Below, piece by piece: positions 38,701-46,748 of a stretch of DNA of 64,000 bases. Source of the DNA: Bradyrhizobium sp. SRS-191 (GTDB taxonomy: Bacteria; Pseudomonadota; Alphaproteobacteria; Rhizobiales; Xanthobacteraceae); assembly GCF_024586915.1 (NCBI RefSeq), contig NZ_JANBVS010000020.1, positions 84,775 through 148,774 of the forward strand, written 5' to 3'. The translations under genes and the position numbers were made by a program. The notes under the pieces were generated by a model. The model ran no database searches, was not told where the DNA came from, and was given only the letters and a program-made list of their open reading frames with translations. Every line of letters begins with the position of its first letter. Position 1 is the stretch's first letter.

Positions 38701-38910
38701 CTGCTCCTCGATCGGCGTCGCCACCGTCTCGGCGATCACCTTCGGATTGGCGCCGGGATAGGTGGCGCGCACCACGACGGAGGGCGGCACTACGTCGGGG
38801 TATTCCGAGATCGGCATGGAGAAGAGGGCGATGAGGCCGCCGAGGAAAATGAGCGTCGACAGCACGCCTGCGAAAATCGGCCGGTCGATGAAGAATTTGG
38901 AGAGGTTCAT
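35728..38910 (-). CDS. RND multidrug efflux pump, inner-membrane transporter (AcrB/MexF type)
   Basis: A 1060-residue HAE1-family proton-driven drug exporter, normal length. N-terminal FFIDRPIFAGVLSTLIFLGGLIA, the family stretch SEYPDVVPPSVVVRATYPGANP, the transmembrane proton-relay region in VLAIGIVVDDAIVVVENVERN and GPIIAIALVLVAVFVPLAF are all present, with two large periplasmic loops and twelve helices. It lies 500 bases downstream of its membrane-fusion partner, separated by two copies of a palindromic repeat. No outer-membrane channel gene follows; a TolC homologue elsewhere must serve. Confidence 0.95.
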   Translation of the reverse strand: MNLSKFFIDRPIFAGVLSTLIFLGGLIALFSMPISEYPDVVPPSVVVRATYPGANPKVIAETVATPIEEQINGVENMLYMSSQATTDGAMTLTVTFKLGTDPDKATQLVQNRVQQAEPRLPNVVRQLGVITKKSSPDLTMVVHLISPNGRYDTTYLRNYAVLNVKDRLARIDGVGDVQLFGAGDYSMRVWVDPQKAAEHGLSASDVVKAIQAQNVEAAAGVVGASPSVKGLDLQLSVNAEGRLSNEDQFADIVVKTGAHGEVTRLRDVARIELGASEYGLRSLLDNKQAVAIPIFQAPGSNALQISDNVRATMAEIAKTMPEGVEYHIVYDPTQFVRSSIEAVVHTLFEAIVLVVIVVILFLQTWRASIIPLLAVPVSIVGTFAVMHLFGFSINALSLFGLVLAIGIVVDDAIVVVENVERNIESGLSPRDATYQAMREVSGPIIAIALVLVAVFVPLAFISGLTGQFYKQFALTIAISTVISAVNSLTLSPALSALLLKGHHDPKDRLTRVLDRSLGWFFRGFNRAFVRASDNYSGSVSRVIGGKAAVMILYVLLVGATAFLFKQVPGGFVPGQDKQYLVGFARLPDGATLDRSEEVIRKMSDIALTQPGVESSIAFPGLSISGFTNSSNAGIVFSGLKPFDERKDPSLSGGAIAMQLNKKYAGIQDAFIAMFPPPPVNGLGTIGGFKLQIEDRAGRGYDALNDVTTAFMGALQKSPEIAGAFSSFQVNVPQLFADIDRTKALQLGVPVTEVFNTLQIYLGSYYVNDFNKFGRTYSVRVQADAPFRARADDIRQLKVRSSSGEMVPLSALLNIRQSAGPERAIRYNGFLSSDINAAAAPGFSSGQAQAAAEKIAAEVLPPGFAFEWTDLTYQEFIAGNSGLWVFPLAILLVFLVLAALYESLTLPLAILMIVPMALLAAMAGVYISKGDNNIFTQIGLIVLVGLSAKNAILIVEFARELEFAGRTPLRAAIEASRLRLRPILMTSMAFIMGVLPLVLSTGAGSEMRRAMGVAVFSGMIGVTVFGLFLTPVFYVLLRTLTGMKPLTQHGGHGTVAAQPAE

Positions 38911-39021
38911 GGGAGGCCCCGTGGTCGGGAGAGGTAGGCTTATTTGGACGACGTTGTTAGTTGCAGGTAGCTTGTTGAAAGACTCAGCAGAGCGTCAGAT
39001 GTGATCCCGCTATCGCCTTAT

Positions 39022-39153
39022 CCCCGCTGTCGTCCCGGCGAACGCCGGTACCCATACCGCGGACGGCCAATTGGTGAAAAAGACTGCGTGTCATCTGTCT
39101 TTGTCGACAAGCTGGGCCGGTGGATATGGGTCCCGGCGTTCGCCGGGACGACG
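39022..39153. repeat. Interspersed palindromic repeat, copy 1
   Basis: A roughly 132-bp unit with inverted ends (GTCGTCCCGGCGAACGCCGG ... CCGGCGTTCGCCGGGACGAC) around an internal segment beginning CCCATACCGCGGACGGCC. Nearly the same unit recurs exactly 220 bp downstream. A familiar Bradyrhizobium-type intergenic repeat. Confidence 0.9.
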
Positions 39154-39241
39154 GCTGTGGGTAGCGTTGATGGCTGCGAATGATCACGAAGATCTCTGTG
39201 GCTTGTTGTTCAGTTAGCTGTCGTTCGCGCCGCCGCCTCAG

Positions 39242-39373
39242 CCCCGGTGTCGTCCCGGCGAACGCCGGGACCCATACCGCGGACGGCCAGTTGGTGAAAA
39301 AGACTGCGGGTCATCTGTCTTTGTCGACAAGTTGGGCCGGTGGTTATGGGTCCCGGCGTTCGCAGGGACGACA
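39242..39373. repeat. Interspersed palindromic repeat, copy 2
   Basis: Second copy, same orientation as 39022-39153, differing at only a handful of positions. The two copies occupy most of the spacer between the RND adaptor and transporter genes. Confidence 0.9.
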
Positions 39374-39409
39374 GCGGGGGTGGCGTTGGCAGCCGGGCTT
39401 CGATGATGA

Positions 39410-40645
39410 TCAGCGCTGCGCCAGCTGTTTGTTGTCCGGCGCAGCCCCATCGCGCGCGCCCATCTCGGCGACCTGTGTCTTCAACAGCGCCCCCGGGCGC
39501 ACCCGTTGCAAACCGTTGACGACCACGCGCTCCCCAGGCTTCAGCCCTGCCGAAATGATCCGCAAACCGTCGACACTCCCGCCGAGCGTCACCGGCCGGT
39601 ACACCGCGCGCTCGTCGTCGCCGACGACCATGACGAATTTCTTGTCCTGGTCGGTGCCGATGGCGCGCTCGTCGAGCAGCACCAGGGATTGCTGCTGCGG
39701 CTGGCCCATGCGGACGCGGGCGAACTGGCCGGGGATCAAGGTGCCGTTCTCGTTCTTGAACACGGCACGGACGCGGATGGTGCCGGTCTGGCCCTGGACC
39801 TGGTTGTCGATCAGCTGGATGTGGCCCGACGCGGTGATGCCGCCCGACGTCGTCATCTCCACCGGGATGCGGTCGAGATTGCCGCGCTTGCCTGAGGCAT
39901 CGGCCACGGCGGCAAGCGCCCGCAGCACGACATCCTCGGTGGCATCGAAGCTCGCATAGATCGGATTGACAGAGACCAGCGACGTCAGCACCGGCGAGGC
40001 CGAACCCGCGGCGACGAGATTGCCGACGGTCACTTCGATCCGGCCGACGCGGCCGTCCACCGGCGCGCGGACCTGCGTGTAGTCGAGATTGAGCTTGGCG
40101 GTCTGGAGCGTCGCCTCCGCCGCCTTGACGTTGGCGATCGCCTCGCGATTGCCGTTGTCGCGCTGGTCGTAGTCGCGCTTGGTGACGATGGAGTTGCCGA
40201 CCAGCTGCGCGCCGCGCTCGAGCTCATTGGCGGCGAAGGATGCGCGCGCGCGGGCGGCTTCGAGCTGCGCCTGGGCGCGGTCGACCTCGGCGGCGTAGGG
40301 CGCGGGATCGATCTTGAACAGGACGTCGCCCGCCTTCACCAGCGAGCCCTCGGTGAAATTGGTGGCGAGGATGGCGCCGGCGACGCGGGGCCGGACCTCG
40401 ACCCGCTCGACCGCTTCGAGCCGGCCGGAGAACTCGTCCCACAGGCTCGCCTTGCGCGGCTCGATGACGGAGACGGTCACGGGGACAGCCTGCTCCGGTG
40501 CTGCGGCGCGGGCGGCCTGCGGCACGGGGCTGACATGGAAATACTGCGAGCCGGCATAGGAGCCGGCGATCACCACGCCAGCGACGGCGGCGGTGCTCAA
40601 CCACCGCTTCAGGCGGCGAGGGGAACTTGTCTCGGGCGAAGGCAT
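39410..40645 (-). CDS. RND efflux membrane-fusion protein (MexE/AcrA type)
   Basis: A 411-residue periplasmic adaptor linking the RND transporter to an outer-membrane channel. An N-terminal membrane/signal segment (about 16-32) is followed by the lipoyl half-motifs (VRPRVAGAILATNFTEGSLVKAGDVLF and LDYTQVRAPVDGRVGRIEV), a helical hairpin rich in Ala/Arg and a beta-barrel domain (VFKNENGTLIPGQFARV). There is no lipobox cysteine. It begins the pump operon, divergent from the TetR regulator at 40837. Confidence 0.93.
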   Translation of the reverse strand: MPSPETSSPRRLKRWLSTAAVAGVVIAGSYAGSQYFHVSPVPQAARAAAPEQAVPVTVSVIEPRKASLWDEFSGRLEAVERVEVRPRVAGAILATNFTEGSLVKAGDVLFKIDPAPYAAEVDRAQAQLEAARARASFAANELERGAQLVGNSIVTKRDYDQRDNGNREAIANVKAAEATLQTAKLNLDYTQVRAPVDGRVGRIEVTVGNLVAAGSASPVLTSLVSVNPIYASFDATEDVVLRALAAVADASGKRGNLDRIPVEMTTSGGITASGHIQLIDNQVQGQTGTIRVRAVFKNENGTLIPGQFARVRMGQPQQQSLVLLDERAIGTDQDKKFVMVVGDDERAVYRPVTLGGSVDGLRIISAGLKPGERVVVNGLQRVRPGALLKTQVAEMGARDGAAPDNKQLAQR

Positions 40646-40658
40646 TGTCGCGCTCCAG

Positions 40659-40680
40659 ATTTGTAGTGCTCGCTACAAAT
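40659..40680. promoter_or_regulatory. TetR operator, primary palindrome
   Basis: ATTTGTAG - TGCTCG - CTACAAAT, a perfect 8-bp inverted repeat starting 14 bp upstream of the RND adaptor gene, in the divergent spacer shared with the tetR gene. Confidence 0.8.
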
Positions 40681-40711
40681 GTGGCGCTGGCAACTCGTTC
40701 GCAAGAGACTT

Positions 40712-40729
40712 ATGTAACGGATGCTACGA
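40712..40729. promoter_or_regulatory. Possible second TetR operator
   Basis: ATGTAACGGATGCTACGA matches the core of the palindrome at 40659-40680 at about 12 of 18 positions (xTGTAx-N6-CTACxA), 53 bp away. It may serve autoregulation of the tetR gene. Confidence 0.45.
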
Positions 40730-40836
40730 AAATCCTAGAGGGAACTTTGGCAACTGCGGCAGATCAAAGAAATGGCTAGGAATCGCAACTAGATAAGAAA
40801 TGCACGGGGCGGAGACGAAAACAGGAGTTTTGCACG

Positions 40837-41454
40837 ATGGGCATCGGACGGCCCCGGACTTTCGACCGCGACACTGCGCTGGACCAGGCGATGGAGGTGT
40901 TCTGGCGGCATGGCTATGAGGGCGCGACCATCGCCCAGCTCACCGACGCCATGGGCATCAACCCGCCCAGCCTGTATGCCGCCTTCGGCAGCAAGGAAGC
41001 GCTGCTCAAGGCTGCGCTCGACCGCTACACCCTCCGCCGGGAGGCCTGGATGGAGGAGGTGCTGGGTGCGCCGACCGCCCGCGAGGTCACCGCGCGGATG
41101 CTGATGGGCGTCGCCGAGAAGCAGACCGATCCATCCAACCCGCCCGGTTGTCTCCTGGTGCAGGGCGGCCTCGCCTGCGGCTCCGGTTCGTCCAATGTCC
41201 CGTTCGAGCTGGCCGCGCGCCGCGCCCAGACCGAGGAGCAGCTCCGGCATCGGTTCGAGCGCGCGAAGGACGAGGGCGATCTGGCTCCGAGTGCCGACCC
41301 CGCCGCGCTCGCGCGCTATGTCTCCGCGGTCATCACCGGCATGAGCGTGATGGCCTCCTCCGGTGCGGATCGTGAGGCGCTGACCCAGGTCGCGGTCGTC
41401 GCGATCAAGGCGATCGAGGATCAGTCGGTGCGCGCGCCCGTCCCGGCGAACTGA
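40837..41454 (+). CDS. TetR/AcrR-family repressor of the RND pump
   Basis: A 205-residue regulator. The helix-turn-helix is at residues 10-55 (DTALDQAMEVFWRHGYEGATIAQLTDAMGINPPSLYAAFGSKEALL). The C-terminal ligand domain carries GCLLVQGGLACG, typical of the AefR-like/YxaF-like group. AGGAG is nine bases upstream of the ATG at 40837. Divergent from the mexE-like gene with a perfect palindrome between; it most likely represses the pump and itself and is released by a pump substrate. Confidence 0.9.
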   Translation: MGIGRPRTFDRDTALDQAMEVFWRHGYEGATIAQLTDAMGINPPSLYAAFGSKEALLKAALDRYTLRREAWMEEVLGAPTAREVTARMLMGVAEKQTDPSNPPGCLLVQGGLACGSGSSNVPFELAARRAQTEEQLRHRFERAKDEGDLAPSADPAALARYVSAVITGMSVMASSGADREALTQVAVVAIKAIEDQSVRAPVPAN

Positions 41455-41574
41455 TCGGCCTCATGCGCTGAGCGACGGGGCGCTCTGCCTTCGCGCTGTC
41501 TTGTGCTCTGGGAGGCGATGCGGTCCCCTGCGATCGCCTCATCGTCATCGCGCCAACTCAAGAGCCAATCCTCC

Positions 41575-43050
41575 ATGCGTGTCTTCTCCGCCGCCCTCGC
41601 CACCGAGACCAACACTTTTGCGCCGATGCCGACGGGGCTCGCGACCTTTCATGAGCGCGCGTATTTCCCTGCCGGGACCCATCCGGACAAGATGCAGATG
41701 CATGGCGGGCCGCTCTGGGCGGCGCGGCAGGTCGGGCCGTCCAAGGGATGGACGCTGATCGAGGGGCTGGTGGCTGCGGCCGTGCCGAACGGGCTCGTCA
41801 CGCGTAATGCGTTCGAAACCTTGCGTGACCAGATCCTCGCCGATCTCAAGGCCGCGTTGCCGATCGACATTGCGCTGATCGGCCTGCACGGCGCGATGAT
41901 CGCCGACGGCTATGATGATTGCGAAGGCGAGCTGCTGTCGCGGATCCGCGAGATCGCTGGTCCCGACGTGGTGATCGGCGCGACGCTCGATCCGCACGTG
42001 CATATGAGCGAGCTGATGGTGAACAGCGCGGATCTCCTGATCTGCTGGAAGGAATATCCGCACACGGACATTCTCGAGCGCGCGCAGGATCTGGTGAAGC
42101 ACTGCACCGAGCTGGCCGAGAAGCGGCTGAAGCTGCGTTCGGCGCTGGTCGACACCGACATGATCGTGACGCTCCACACCACGCGCGAGCCGGTGCGCAG
42201 CTTCGTCGACCGTATCACCGCGCTGGAAGGCAAGGACGGCATCGTCTCGGCCTCGATCGTGCACGGCTTCGGCTGGGGCGATACGCCCGACATGGGCACC
42301 AAGGTGCTGGTCTATAGCGATGCCGCCGTCGATCCTGATGGCGCCAAAGCGCAAGGCTTGGCGCGCAAGCTCGCGGACGAACTGATCGGCATGCGCGAAG
42401 CAGTGACCGAGCGCATGCCCCGGGTCGATGCCGCGCTCGACCAGGCGCTGGCGAAGGACGGCACCATCGTGCTCGGCGATGCCAGCGATAATCCCGGCGG
42501 CGGCGCGCCCGGCGATTCCACCTTCATCCTGCGTCGCGTGCTCGACCGGAAGATCGAGAACGTCTGCGTCGGCCCGATGTGGGACCCGATCGCGGTGCGC
42601 ATTGCCTTCGATGCCGGCGTCGGCGCTCACCTGCCGTTGCGGATCGGCGGCAAGATCGGCCCGCTGTCCGGCGATCCGGTCGATGCGACCTGGGAGATCA
42701 AGGCGCTGAAGGAGAACATGGTGATGACCGGGCTCGCCGGCACGCCGGCCAAGCTCGGCGATTGCGCGCTGATCGCGAGCAATGGCGTCGAGGTCGTCAT
42801 CACCACCTTCCGCTGCCAGGCGTTCGGGAAAGACTTCTTCACGCAGCTCGGCTGCGATCCTTCGACGCGCAAGCTCGTCGTGGTGAAATCGGCGCAGCAC
42901 TTCCGCGCATCCTTCGCACCGATCGCAGCCGACATCATCATGGTCGATGCGCCCGGCGTCGTCGCGCGCGACGTGACGAAATTGCCCTACACCAAGATCA
43001 AGCGTCCGAAATGGCCGCTCGATGAGTTGCCGCAACCGTCGCGCGCATGA
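41575..43050 (+). CDS. M81-family peptidase (microcystinase C / MlrC-like)
   Basis: A 491-residue zinc peptidase-like protein of the MlrC family. Landmarks are RVFSAALATETNTFAPM at the N-terminus, ALIGLHGAMIADGYDDCEGELLSRIR, GATLDPHVHMSE (zinc-site candidate) and LGDASDNPGGGAPGDST in the C-terminal half. MlrC cleaves linearised microcystin products, but most rhizobial homologues have unknown peptide or amide substrates. The start at 41575 is where family similarity begins; an in-frame upstream ATG at 41518 is less likely. It is a single gene. Confidence 0.87.
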   Translation: MRVFSAALATETNTFAPMPTGLATFHERAYFPAGTHPDKMQMHGGPLWAARQVGPSKGWTLIEGLVAAAVPNGLVTRNAFETLRDQILADLKAALPIDIALIGLHGAMIADGYDDCEGELLSRIREIAGPDVVIGATLDPHVHMSELMVNSADLLICWKEYPHTDILERAQDLVKHCTELAEKRLKLRSALVDTDMIVTLHTTREPVRSFVDRITALEGKDGIVSASIVHGFGWGDTPDMGTKVLVYSDAAVDPDGAKAQGLARKLADELIGMREAVTERMPRVDAALDQALAKDGTIVLGDASDNPGGGAPGDSTFILRRVLDRKIENVCVGPMWDPIAVRIAFDAGVGAHLPLRIGGKIGPLSGDPVDATWEIKALKENMVMTGLAGTPAKLGDCALIASNGVEVVITTFRCQAFGKDFFTQLGCDPSTRKLVVVKSAQHFRASFAPIAADIIMVDAPGVVARDVTKLPYTKIKRPKWPLDELPQPSRA

Positions 43051-43166
43051 TGTGCCAGAGTGCGACGCCGTCGACCGCGGCGTTAACGTTCGGAACGCGG
43101 CTTGAACGAACCGCGTCCGAATCAGCTGCGCATCACGGTATGGCGTTTGTTCACGCTAGATGTCGC
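43046..43166 (+). repeat. Dispersed 120-bp repeat, copy A
   Basis: Contains GCGTTAACGTTCGGAACGCGG then AACGAACCGCGTCCGAATCA, followed by a CATCACGGT and GTTCACGCTAGATGTCG end. The forward translation reads TRLERTASESAAHHG..FVH, near-identical to copies B (43267) and C (46387). All three are in the same orientation. Confidence 0.88.
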
Positions 43167-43266
43167 GGCGCGCAGCAGCGACCTACGATATCCAGACGTT
43201 GCGATGGCAAGCTGCGTCCCGCCCGGGCGTCAAACGGTTAATTCGGCGGACCGCCGCTCGCATGGG

Positions 43267-43386
43267 ACGATGTCTCATCGTGCGACGCTGCGGATGGCGA
43301 CGTTAACGTTCGGAACGCGGCCGGAACGAACCGCGTCCGAATCGGCCTGGACTCACGGTTTGGACTCTGTTCACGGCTAGATGTCG
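43267..43386 (+). repeat. Dispersed 120-bp repeat, copy B
   Basis: Same element as copy A, 220 bp downstream: TGCGACGCTG...GACGTTAACGTTCGGAACGCGG...GAACCGCGTCCGAATC...CACGGTTTGGACTCTGTTCACGGCTAGATGTCG. Lies just beyond the 3' end of the MFS gene. Confidence 0.9.
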
Positions 43387-43479
43387 TGGATCTCCGACAA
43401 AGAGCGCAACATGCAGCCGAGGCGCGCGTCCCGCGCGGCTCGATATCGCTCGAAAGGTTAAAGGTCGCGACGGAGACGC

Positions 43480-45117
43480 TTACGTCGTCGATGATCCGAA
43501 CCGCCGCATCCACGCGGCGCGCAAGCCGAGGGGCGTCGGCGAGAACGGGCCGGGCGGTGCGCGCGTGATCAGGGCAAGCAGCGCCAGCGCGGCGATGGCG
43601 AGCCAGAAGCACAGCCAGAACGCATCAAGATAGGCCAGCACATTGGCCTCGCGCTGGACTTGCGCCGCCAGCGTGCCGACGGCGCGGGCCTTGGCCTGTG
43701 CACCGCCGTGACTGGCGAAATAGCCGGTGAGCCGCTGCAGCGCGCGGGCGACGTCGACATCGCCGCTCTGGATGTTGAGGCCGAGATAGGCCGAATGCAC
43801 CTGCTCGCGCACGCGCAGCCACGTCCCCATCAGCGCGACGCCGATCTCGGCGCCGCCGAGCCGCATGATCTGGATGTAGGCGGCGAACGACGTCGCGCGC
43901 GCCGGATCGGAGTTCGACAGCGCGAGGATGATGATCGGCAATAATGTCAGGGCCTGCCCGATCGATTGCAGCACGACGATGCCGATGAAGTCTTCGCGCG
44001 CCCAGGCGTGGGTGAGCTGCGTGCCCATCAGATTGGCCGCCGCGAACGCGCTCAAGCCGAGCACGACGACGATGCGCGGATCGAAATGGCGCAGCATCCA
44101 GATCGACAGCGGCACCAGCACGATCATCGGCAGCGCGCCGTAGAACAAGAGCAGCGAGCCGCTCTGCTCGGGCCGCAGCTGCGTGATCGTGGCGAGGAAG
44201 TTCGGCACCAGCGACGCGTTCGACAGGCTGGTCAGCGTGTACAGCAGGATCACCGCCAGCGAGAGCCCGATGTTGCGCGAGAACAGCACGTTGAAATGCG
44301 CCCAGGGCTGTGGGGCCAGCGCTTCATTGATGAGGAACAGGACGAACAGCACGGCGCCGCCCGCCAGCAGCGCGGCGACCGTGCCCGACTGCAGCCAGTC
44401 GAGCCGGTTGCCCTGGTCCAGTCCGGCATAGATCATCGCCACCGCGCTGCCGAGCAGCAGCATGCCGCCCCAATCGGCCTTCTCGAGCAGCGCGCGATTG
44501 ACCGGCTCGGCGGGGGTGCCGAGATAGACCATCAAGGTCATCAGCGGCGCCAGCACGACGCCCTGCCAATACAGCCACTGCCAGCCGAGATGCTCGACAT
44601 AGAAGCCGACCAGCGAGGTCGACGTGTCCAGCGCGAAGCCGACACGGATCGAATAGATCGAGATCGCCGGCAGCCACCAGCGGATCGGCAGGTTGCGGAA
44701 GACGATCATCAAGGTCGCCGGCACGAAGGTGCCGAGCAGCATGCCGTGGATGATCGCGAGCACGATCAGGGTCGGATAGTCGTGCACGAAGGGGATGATC
44801 AGCGACACCACGGCGTAAATCAGGCTGGGAATGCCGAGCACGCGGCGCAGGCCGAACACGGTCGCGAGCCACGCCACCGCCGGCGCGATCAGGATCTGCG
44901 AGCCGATCGCGGCGGTGGACAGCCAGGCGCCCTCGTCGAAGCCGAGCGAGAACGCGCCGCGCAGGTCGGGCAGGCCGACGGAGGTCAGCCGGCTGTCGAA
45001 ATTCGCCAGGAACGATCCGAGCAGCACGGCGCCGACCGCGAACAGCGGATGCGCGGCCTGGCCGCCGCGCGACAGCGGCCCGCGATCGGTCGCGCTGATA
45101 TTCTCACTTGCCGCCAT
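43480..45117 (-). CDS. emrB: MFS drug exporter, DHA2/EmrB family
   Basis: A 545-residue, 14-helix proton antiporter. The opening helix FAVGAVLLGSFLANFDSRLTSVGLPDLRGAF and motif DEGAWLSTAAIGSQILIAP fit the DHA2 family. The tail is long and Pro/Arg-rich (TRAPPGPFSPTPLGLRAAWMRR). It overlaps the upstream HlyD-type adaptor by 14 bases, the classic EmrAB pair. Substrates probably hydrophobic toxins or plant phenolics, by analogy only. Confidence 0.92.
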   Translation of the reverse strand: MAASENISATDRGPLSRGGQAAHPLFAVGAVLLGSFLANFDSRLTSVGLPDLRGAFSLGFDEGAWLSTAAIGSQILIAPAVAWLATVFGLRRVLGIPSLIYAVVSLIIPFVHDYPTLIVLAIIHGMLLGTFVPATLMIVFRNLPIRWWLPAISIYSIRVGFALDTSTSLVGFYVEHLGWQWLYWQGVVLAPLMTLMVYLGTPAEPVNRALLEKADWGGMLLLGSAVAMIYAGLDQGNRLDWLQSGTVAALLAGGAVLFVLFLINEALAPQPWAHFNVLFSRNIGLSLAVILLYTLTSLSNASLVPNFLATITQLRPEQSGSLLLFYGALPMIVLVPLSIWMLRHFDPRIVVVLGLSAFAAANLMGTQLTHAWAREDFIGIVVLQSIGQALTLLPIIILALSNSDPARATSFAAYIQIMRLGGAEIGVALMGTWLRVREQVHSAYLGLNIQSGDVDVARALQRLTGYFASHGGAQAKARAVGTLAAQVQREANVLAYLDAFWLCFWLAIAALALLALITRAPPGPFSPTPLGLRAAWMRRFGSSTT

Positions 45118-46234
45118 CGGCCGCGCCTGCGGTGCGGATATGGGTCACCACCGACATGCCTGGCAGCAACCTCACCAGCAGCGGCTGGTTGGCGTCGAGC
45201 GCGATGCGCACCGGAATGCGCTGCACGACCTTTGTGAAATTGCCGGTGGCGTTGTCGGGCGGCAGCAGTGCGAATTGCGAGCCGGAGGCCGGCGCGATGC
45301 GCTCGACCCGGCCGTGAAGCGTCTCGCCGGGGAAGGAGTCGACGGTGACGTCGACCGGCTGGCCGGGCGCGACATGCGTGAGCTGCGTCTCCTTGTAGTT
45401 GGCGATCACGAACACCTGCGGCAGCGGCACCACGGCGATCAGGCTGCTGCCGATGTTGACGTAGTCGCCGGTCTGCACCTGGCGCTGGCCGACGACCCCG
45501 TCGAACGGCGCGGTGATCCTGGTGTAGCCGAGCTTGAGGCGGGCCGCGGCAAGCGCCGCCTTGGCGCCGGCGAGGTCGGCGCCGCGCTGCTTCTTGGTGC
45601 CGGTCAACACCTCCAGCTGATGACGCTGGGCGGCGATCACGGCGCGGCTGGCGCGCACGTCGGCCTGCGCCTTGGCATAGGCGGCCGTGGCCTGCTCGAG
45701 CCGCTGCTTGGTGCCGGCCTCGCTCTGCGAAAGCGATTGCTGGCGTTCTTCCTCCTGCCGGGCCTGCACCTCGGCGGCGCCCGCAGAGACCTGCTGCGCT
45801 TCGGCCTGCGCAATGGTCGCGTATTGCAGCTCGACCTGGTTGCTGAGGTTGTCCAGCGCGGCCTGCGCGGCTTCGACATTGGCCTCGGCCTGCGAGACCT
45901 GGGCCTGGTAGTCGGCCGGGTCGATCTGCACCAGGAGGTCGCCGGCCTTGACCTGTTGGAAATCGCTGACTGCGACCTTCAGCACCTCGCCGGCGACCCG
46001 GCTCGACAGCTGGGTCAGGTCGGCTCGGACATAGGCGTCATTGGTCGACTGGGTCGTGGCGTTGCCGGTCCAGGCATTCCAGCGGCTGGTCGCGAGCGCC
46101 ACGAAGGCCAGCGCGACGATCACGGCCAGCAGGGGAATGGCAAGGCGCGCCCACAGGCCCGGCGATGCGGCGGGCGAGGGCGAGGGTGGCGCCGCGCGGG
46201 ACGCCGGATCGACGCTGCTCGGTATTTCACTCAA
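45104..46234 (-). CDS. emrA: EmrA/HlyD-type efflux adaptor
   Basis: A 376-residue periplasmic membrane-fusion protein. One N-terminal membrane anchor (about 29-48), lipoyl halves (KVAVSDFQQVKAGDLLVQIDPADYQAQV and YTRITAPFDGVVGQRQVQTGDYVN) flanking a long coiled-coil hairpin rich in Gln/Ala/Glu (about 90-200), then a barrel domain. First gene of the two-gene pump operon. Spans the usual EmrA length. Confidence 0.92.
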   Translation of the reverse strand: MSEIPSSVDPASRAAPPSPSPAASPGLWARLAIPLLAVIVALAFVALATSRWNAWTGNATTQSTNDAYVRADLTQLSSRVAGEVLKVAVSDFQQVKAGDLLVQIDPADYQAQVSQAEANVEAAQAALDNLSNQVELQYATIAQAEAQQVSAGAAEVQARQEEERQQSLSQSEAGTKQRLEQATAAYAKAQADVRASRAVIAAQRHQLEVLTGTKKQRGADLAGAKAALAAARLKLGYTRITAPFDGVVGQRQVQTGDYVNIGSSLIAVVPLPQVFVIANYKETQLTHVAPGQPVDVTVDSFPGETLHGRVERIAPASGSQFALLPPDNATGNFTKVVQRIPVRIALDANQPLLVRLLPGMSVVTHIRTAGAADGGK

Positions 46235-46386
46235 GACACGCCTCCATCGCCCGACATTCGCCGCGGCACCAGTCGTAACCCATTCTGCGGATCATGCCAC
46301 CTGGACTCCCGGGCGAGGAGATATGCATTCGCAGGTCGTGGACATTCGGCGCGGTCAAAGGAACCCGTGCCTGGCACGGCGCGGGC

Positions 46387-46506
46387 CTGATGTCCCGGAA
46401 TGCGACGCTGATGGCGCCGACGTTAACCGACAGAACGCGGCTGGAACGAACCGCGTCCGAATCAGCCGCGAATCACGGTTTGAAATCTGTTCACGGCTAG
46501 ATGTCG
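46387..46506 (+). repeat. Dispersed 120-bp repeat, copy C
   Basis: Same orientation and extent as copies A and B: AATGCGACGCTG, CGACGTTAACC, AGAACGCGGCTGGAACG, ACCGCGTCCGAATCAGC, CACGGTTTGAAATCTGTTC, CGGCTAGATGTCG. It lies upstream of the emrAB pair, so B and C bracket that operon as direct repeats 3.1 kb apart. Confidence 0.9.
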
Positions 46507-46748
46507 CCGTTATCAGCAAGGTCCCGACAACATGCAGCATCCCGTGCGCGCGCCGCGCGATGGCGTTGACGCGCGGAGGTTAACGACGCGCCGGTCGCGC
46601 GATGAGGTGCTCCGCAAGCATCGCGTGTCGCGGACGGCATCACTGCGACCAGTTGCATTTGCCTCACCTGCAGCGTCGACCTATGCTTCCGTGCGTTCTG
46701 CGTTCGGGCTCTGCCTTTTCACTCTCCAGGACGAAAGCATTCGGACGC

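Noticed and set aside
37177..38937. 586-codon open frame on the + strand opposite the RND transporter
   Set aside because: Composition is His/Arg/Asp-rich low complexity typical of antisense frames in high-GC genes; the - strand RND gene is unambiguous.
39022..39373. Possible two-repeat CRISPR-like array
   Set aside because: Only two long palindromic units, no uniform short spacers and no cas genes nearby; it is an interspersed repeat pair.
43046..46506. Composite transposon bounded by repeats B and C
   Set aside because: The repeats are 120 bp, carry no transposase and have no IS-type ends, so they are recorded as direct repeats only.
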